From Myxococcales bacterium (GTDB lineage Bacteria > Myxococcota_A > Bradymonadia > UBA7976 > UBA1532): a stretch of 64,000 nt of DNA. This document shows positions 60,084-64,000 of this stretch, one piece after another (position 1 is the first letter of the stretch; each line of letters begins with the position of its first letter). Under the pieces are notes generated by a model that searched no databases, was not told the origin of the DNA, and saw only the letters and a program-made list of their open reading frames with translations. A program made the translations under genes and the position numbers. Where the stretch lies: the NCBI GenBank assembly GCA_020633465.1, contig JACKDN010000014.1, positions 148,842-212,841 of the forward strand, given 5' to 3'.

Positions 60084-60428
60084 ATGGACTCGTCCGTTCG
60101 CGACCGCATCCACGGCATGGTGTCGCAGTACCCGATCATGCTGTTCATGAAGGGCACCCCGCAGGCCCCGCAGTGCGGCTTCTCGGCCCGCGTGGCCAAC
60201 ATCCTGCAGGATCTCGGCGTGCGCTACGCGTCCTTCGACGTGCTGGCCGATCCCGAGGTGCGCCAGGGCATCAAGGACTACGGCAACTGGCCCACCATCC
60301 CCCAGCTGTACGTCGACGGCGAGCTCGTCGGCGGCAGCGACATCCTCAGCGAGATGTTCGTCAACGGCGAGCTGCAGACGCTGTTGGACGAGCCCTCGAA
60401 GAAGATGCAGCAGCTGGCCGGCGGCTGA
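60084..60428 (+). CDS. grxD: monothiol glutaredoxin (Grx4/GrxD)
   Basis: A 114-residue CGFS-type glutaredoxin with FMKGTPQAPQCGFSARV, the TIPQLYVDGELVGGSDI cis-Pro/GSH site and the usual C-terminus. It carries and passes on [2Fe-2S] clusters together with BolA. Confidence 0.96.
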   Translation: MDSSVRDRIHGMVSQYPIMLFMKGTPQAPQCGFSARVANILQDLGVRYASFDVLADPEVRQGIKDYGNWPTIPQLYVDGELVGGSDILSEMFVNGELQTLLDEPSKKMQQLAGG

Positions 60429-60447
60429 GCGCGCGCCGGCCGCCCCC

Positions 60448-61353
60448 TCACCGGGGGCGGGCGCAGGCGAGCAGCAGGTCGAAGTGGCGTCGCGCGTGCA
60501 GCCGCACCAGCGGCGCGCGCGTCGACGTCGGCCACACGCCCCCGACCAGCAGCAGGGCCGGGCCGACCTGGCGCAGGGCCTCGCGCACCTCGACCGGCTG
60601 GCCGTCGATCGACCCGGCGGCCCGCGTCGCCGGACCCCCCGCGCCCGCGTCCGGCGCGTCCGCCCCGGGCGCGGCGACCGCCCACGCGGCGCGGCCCGCC
60701 GTCCGGAAGGCGTCGGATCAGCCCCACTGTACGCGGCGGTCGACCACCTCGAGCGACAGCCACGCGGCCAGATCGCCGCGCGGCGTCAGCAGGCGCAGGC
60801 GGCGGGCCACGTAGCCGGGCGCGCGGCGGCTGGCGGGGGCGTCGTCGACCGTCCAGGCGCCCGCGCGCAGCGTCCGGAGGGGGCCCAGCGCCAGCGGCAC
60901 CACCGGCTCGGCCGCGGGGCCCAGCCCGCTGAGGCTGCGCAGGCTGGCGGCGGCGCCGTCGAGGTGGGCCCGGGCGCCCCCGGTCGCGGTCAGCAGGTGC
61001 AGCGCGGGGCCCACCTGCACCACGCGGTGGGCGCGGGCGGGCGTGTCGACCGCCGCGACGGTGAGGCCACGCCACCGCCCCGGGCCCGGCCAGCCCAGGT
61101 GCTCGCGCGCGAAGGTCAGGCCGTCGACCTCCATGCCGAAGCGGGCCACCTGGATGTCGAGGCGGCCGTCCTCGCCGTCGAGCGCGCACAGCGTGGACGC
61201 GGCCAGGGGATCGGGCGGCACCCAGGCCGGCGCGTCGACGGTCCACCCGGCCGGCCAGCGGAAGGCGCAGCTGGCCAGCGGCTCGGACTCGGGCGCGACG
61301 CGGACCTCGTGATCCGCCCCGCCCCGCTCGACCTCGACGACGTTCACCTGCAC
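60448..61353 (-). pseudogene. unknown protein interrupted by an in-frame TGA
   Basis: A reading frame of about 300 codons with one stop, TGA at 60718-60720. Before it: 211 residues starting at the GTG at 61353 (VQVNVVEVERGG), with CAFRWPAGWTVDAP, REHLGWPGPGRW and SLSGLGPAAEPVVPLALG. After it the same frame stays open for 89 codons with strongly G/C-rich third positions and a protein-like sequence (SDAFRTAGRAAWAVAAPG ... QPVEVREALRQVGPALLLVG) ending at 60448. A nonsense mutation, a sequencing error, or less likely read-through would explain it. Selenocysteine is not supported by a clear SECIS. I do not recognise the family; its start resembles DcrB-like proteins only vaguely. Confidence 0.5.
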
Positions 61354-61445
61354 GCCCGCAGCATGCACCAAGCGCGGGCGCCGGCGAAACGGTCGCGGGC
61401 GTTGGGCCCTGGCCTCGCCCCGCCCGCCTCGCTACCCTTCCGCGC

Positions 61446-61925
61446 ATGCGCATCCTCCCTGGAACCCTGTGGCTGGCCGTGGTCTTCGCGGCCGCGTGCG
61501 ACGACGGCGGCTCGGCGCCGCCGGTGGACACCGAGCCGGCCGTGGTCGAGCTGGGCACCGGCGAGCACCCCACGCGCTTCGAGCCGCTCGAAGACGAACA
61601 GCAGGTGTGGATCACCGCCGGCCTGCAGGGCGGCCATCACATCTGGGGCAGCTTCAAGGCCGAGCACGTCGAGCCGCTGAACCTGAACATGCGCTTCGCG
61701 CTGTACGACGGTGATCGCCAGATCGGCGCGGCCGACTACATCGACGAGGTGCGGCGCGGGCCGACGGGCAGCTACGAGTACGGCGGCGTGACGGTGTTCC
61801 TGTGGGACGACACGCCGCCGGCGTCGATCGACGGCCGTGCCATCCGCATGACGCTCGAGATCGAAGACGCGCGAGGGCGCGTCGCCTCGGACGCGCGGAC
61901 GGTCATCGCGCGCTGCTGCGAGTAG
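61446..61925 (+). CDS. lipoprotein of unknown function
   Basis: A 159-residue lipoprotein: signal MRILPGTLWLAVVFAAAC with lipobox AAAC (Cys18), then an acidic linker (DDGGSAPPVDTEP) and a beta-rich domain (QQVWITAGLQGGHHIWGSFK, MRFALYDGDRQIGAAD). It ends in RCCE. Domain family not recognised; WITAGLQGGHHIWGS recurs, as far as I recall, in lipoproteins of Myxococcota. Confidence 0.7.
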   Translation: MRILPGTLWLAVVFAAACDDGGSAPPVDTEPAVVELGTGEHPTRFEPLEDEQQVWITAGLQGGHHIWGSFKAEHVEPLNLNMRFALYDGDRQIGAADYIDEVRRGPTGSYEYGGVTVFLWDDTPPASIDGRAIRMTLEIEDARGRVASDARTVIARCCE

Positions 61926-62193
61926 CGCCTCCCCTGCCATCGACGGCCGGCACATCCTGGCACACCAGGCCCGCCGGCCGGGCCGGAAGCCGCCCGTCAC
62001 CGCGCCCTGCTGTCACGTTCTGGCGCCGCAACACCGCAAAGCAACGGCCCCAGTGTAGTTTTTTGCTGTTTCTGCCATGGCGTCCGCCCCCCTGCCCGAT
62101 ACGGTGATCCCACCGAGGATGGCACATGTCGTCCGCCCTGCCGGCTCGATGGTCGGTGGGTTCAGGCAACCCGGGACCGAGGAGAAGACGAAG

Positions 62194-63699
62194 ATGAAGC
62201 GCGTAACCCTGACCAAGTGGGCGACCGGATGCGCCCTGATGCTGGCGGCGGCGGCCTGCGGCCCCGTCGAGGACGAGAGCGTCGAGGCGCCGACCGGCCA
62301 GGCCGAGCAGGCCGTGACCGCGCGCCTGAGCGGCACCGTCCTCGACTGGAACGATCAGGCGGTGGCCAACGCCGACGTGCAGTTGATGCTGAACGGCAAG
62401 GCGCACGGCGAGCCCACGCTGACCGACGCCGACGGCCGCTACACCCTGACCGTGGACGTCGCGGCCATCCAGGAGGCGGCGCGCATGCGGCAGGAGATCA
62501 CCCTGTCGGTGTACTCGCCCTACGAGGACCGCGGCGCCGAGGCCACCTTCGAGGGTGACCGCATCCGCCTGCTGCCCCTGACCCTGCGCGAGTTCATCGA
62601 CATGGACGCCCTGCAGGACGGCGCCGACGTGAACGTGCGCACCGCCTACGTGCCCCTGCAGGCGAAGGGCTACAAGATCACCCCCGAGCTGGTCGCCAAC
62701 GGCGGCGAGATGACGTGGAAGGTGCCCAACCCGATGGGCGAGGGCGAGGACATCGAGGTCACGCTCATCGTCGAGCCCAACTCGATCAAGGTCGACGGGG
62801 ACGATCCCCAGGACGAGATCACGCTGACCGTGCTCGACGCCGAGCGCGCGCCGATGCAGATCCCCAACGACGGCTTCGGCGTCATGTGGACCATCCAGCC
62901 CCGCGACGTCCGCTTCGATCCGCCCGCCCGCATCCGCATGGTGGGTGATCGCCTGTCGGTGATCGGCCTGACCGACGTGCAGGCCGGGACGCCCTTCGAC
63001 CTGTTCGGCGCCACGCTCGATCGGGGCTGGCAGCGCTACGGCGACGTGCAGATCGCCCAGCTGACCGACAACACCATCACCCTCGAGAGCACCACCGGCG
63101 TCATCCCCAAGGGCGCCTGGGGCCACGTCCTGTCGAACCCGGACAGCGACGCCGGCATGCTGGTGACCTGCCTGTCGGAGCGCGGCACGCCCGAGGCGCC
63201 GGAGCTGGTGCCCGTGCGCTGCGCCATCCTCGGCTTCGGCAGCGTCGCCGCCACGCAGAAGGACTACCGCAACCAGAGCCGCGACTACTACTACACCGAC
63301 CGCGAGCTGGTGTGCGGCGGCTGCACCAACAACGGCCACCCCGAGTCGCAGATGGCCACCGGCCTGACCACCAACGGTGGCGCCGACGAGTACGTCTTCG
63401 CGGTCGTGGTCGAGCTGTGCGCCGACGAGGTGGGCCTGTCGAACGAGGAGCGCGACGCGTCGCTCAACGCGCGCTTCACCGACGTGGTCACCTTCATCGG
63501 CGGCGGCGGCGTGGACGAGGGCGCCGGCGCGGGCGAGACGCCTCAGACCGAGCTGTGGGAGAGCTTCTGCAACGACGCCGAGGCCTGCCCCGAGTACACC
63601 GCCGACGAGGTGCCCCTGGTGCGCCGCCGCTTCTCGAAGCAGCACACCTTCATCACCTCGCCCCAGCGCTGCGTCCTGCGCGGCCAGGGCGCCCAGTGA
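62194..63699 (+). CDS. lipoprotein with carboxypeptidase-regulatory-like domain
   Basis: A 501-residue lipoprotein, signal MKRVTLTKWATGCALMLAAA with a Cys lipobox (AAAC). Residues about 42-90 form a carboxypeptidase-regulatory-like beta sandwich (RLSGTVLDWNDQAVANADVQ, DADGRYTLTV); further beta domains follow and several cysteine pairs (CGGC, CADE, CNDAEACPE). Shine-Dalgarno GAGGAG lies 10 bases before the ATG at 62194. Probably a surface-exposed structural or adhesive lipoprotein; no enzyme motif is visible. A hairpin that could end transcription follows. Confidence 0.75.
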   Translation: MKRVTLTKWATGCALMLAAAACGPVEDESVEAPTGQAEQAVTARLSGTVLDWNDQAVANADVQLMLNGKAHGEPTLTDADGRYTLTVDVAAIQEAARMRQEITLSVYSPYEDRGAEATFEGDRIRLLPLTLREFIDMDALQDGADVNVRTAYVPLQAKGYKITPELVANGGEMTWKVPNPMGEGEDIEVTLIVEPNSIKVDGDDPQDEITLTVLDAERAPMQIPNDGFGVMWTIQPRDVRFDPPARIRMVGDRLSVIGLTDVQAGTPFDLFGATLDRGWQRYGDVQIAQLTDNTITLESTTGVIPKGAWGHVLSNPDSDAGMLVTCLSERGTPEAPELVPVRCAILGFGSVAATQKDYRNQSRDYYYTDRELVCGGCTNNGHPESQMATGLTTNGGADEYVFAVVVELCADEVGLSNEERDASLNARFTDVVTFIGGGGVDEGAGAGETPQTELWESFCNDAEACPEYTADEVPLVRRRFSKQHTFITSPQRCVLRGQGAQ

Positions 63700-63764
63700 G
63701 CTGATCCGCTGAGCCGGTGAGGTTGGGCCGAGCGCGGCGCCGAGGCGTCGCGTCGGCTGGTCCT

Positions 63765-63798
63765 CGAAGGCCTCGGCCGGTGACGCCCGGGGCCTTCG
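63765..63798. terminator. inverted repeat between two convergent genes
   Basis: CGAAGGCC (63765-63772) and GGCCTTCG (63791-63798) are perfect inverted repeats around an 18-base G+C-rich loop that can pair further. It lies between the ends of two convergent genes and could terminate both; no strong U-tract. Confidence 0.45.
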
Positions 63799-63828
63799 TC
63801 GTTTCGGGGCCCCTGTGCCGATCGACGA

Positions 63829-64000
63829 TCAGCGGCGGCGACGACACCAGCCGAGCAGCGCCAGCAGCGCCGCGCCCCACGACCAGCCACCGGCGCCATC
63901 GGGCGCCGCCGCGCAGCCGTCGTGGGTCAGCGCGCGCGGCGCATCGGCCGCCGCCGGCGCCCCGGCGTCGACCGGCCCCGCGTCCGGGACGCCCCCGTCG
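63829..64000 (-). CDS. C-terminal end of a MYXO-CTERM protein (runs off the right edge)
   Basis: The last 56 codons before TGA at 63829. They read: Ala/Asp/Pro-rich linker (VPDAGPVDAGAPAAAD), a Gly-Cys (HDGCAAAPDG), a hydrophobic stretch (WSWGAALLALLGW) and a terminal CRRR. This order is the MYXO-CTERM sorting signal of Myxococcota, recognised for surface display by the myxosortase system. The rest of the gene is outside the window. Confidence 0.75.
   Translation of the reverse strand, partial: DGGVPDAGPVDAGAPAAADAPRALTHDGCAAAPDGAGGWSWGAALLALLGWCRRRR

Noticed and set aside
60084..60428. Arsenate reductase or dithiol glutaredoxin
   Set aside because: The CGFS motif and the KGTP stretch are specific for monothiol Grx4-type proteins.
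60718..60760. Selenocysteine codon
   Set aside because: No convincing SECIS hairpin follows the TGA and the flanks show no redox motif.

Overview
The window is about 70% G+C and densely coding, with most genes in overlapping operons. It almost certainly comes from a member of the Myxococcota (the former myxobacterial Deltaproteobacteria). The evidence is a homologue set of the Myxococcus Agl/Glt trans-envelope machine, a pilB-pilT-pilC-pilS-pilR-pilA cluster, zinc-ribbon/GYF/TPR proteins like the N-terminus of GltJ, and a C-terminal Gly-Cys/transmembrane/Arg tail of MYXO-CTERM type at the right edge. No rRNA, tRNA, insertion sequence or CRISPR array was seen.

Layout. 1-11.3 kb (minus strand): an Agl/Glt-like envelope motor cluster of three exported TPR proteins, an 86-residue exported protein, ExbB, two ExbD homologues and the start of a GltG-like protein. 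11.4-17.4 kb (minus): rplU-rpmA-obg, then gatC-gatA-gatB-mtnA. 17.5-26.3 kb (minus): two adjacent zinc-ribbon/GYF/TM/TPR proteins, and glmU-glmS-UvrD-type helicase. 26.4-31.2 kb (plus): glnE, ilvE and a Fic-fold protein with a ruined active site. 31.3-35.8 kb: exported proteins, a UDP-sugar pyrophosphorylase, a DUF3006-RlmE fusion and a RadC-like protein lacking its metal ligands. 36.0-37.9 kb (minus): a pilin with a pseudo-receiver, and an outer-membrane protein. 38.2-40 kb (plus): ribF-aroE. 40-48.9 kb (plus): pilB, pilT, pilC, pilS, pilR and two pilins. 49-58.2 kb: a TPR membrane protein, an NDP-sugar epimerase, three membrane/glycosyltransferase genes, an ABC-2 exporter and an HTTM protein. 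58.2-64 kb: a GatB/YqeY protein, a heat-shock-type sigma factor, bolA-grxD, an interrupted gene, two lipoproteins and a partial MYXO-CTERM protein.

How the parts fit. Two surface machines dominate: the proton-driven Glt-like complex and the type IV pilus. The pilus genes carry their own control circuit. Two pilin genes, one directly after pilR and one 10 kb away, each have a near-consensus sigma-54 promoter, and each has the same GTGAC-N7-GTCAC palindrome centred 81.5 bp upstream of the -24 GG. This is the strongest new observation, because it predicts the PilR binding site. The third pilin lacks this arrangement.

Several genes show homopolymer indels, a stop in frame or non-canonical starts. 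These could be real or could be sequencing errors, and each is flagged. Many co-directional genes overlap by four bases (ATGA, GTGA, TTGA), which fixed several start sites.
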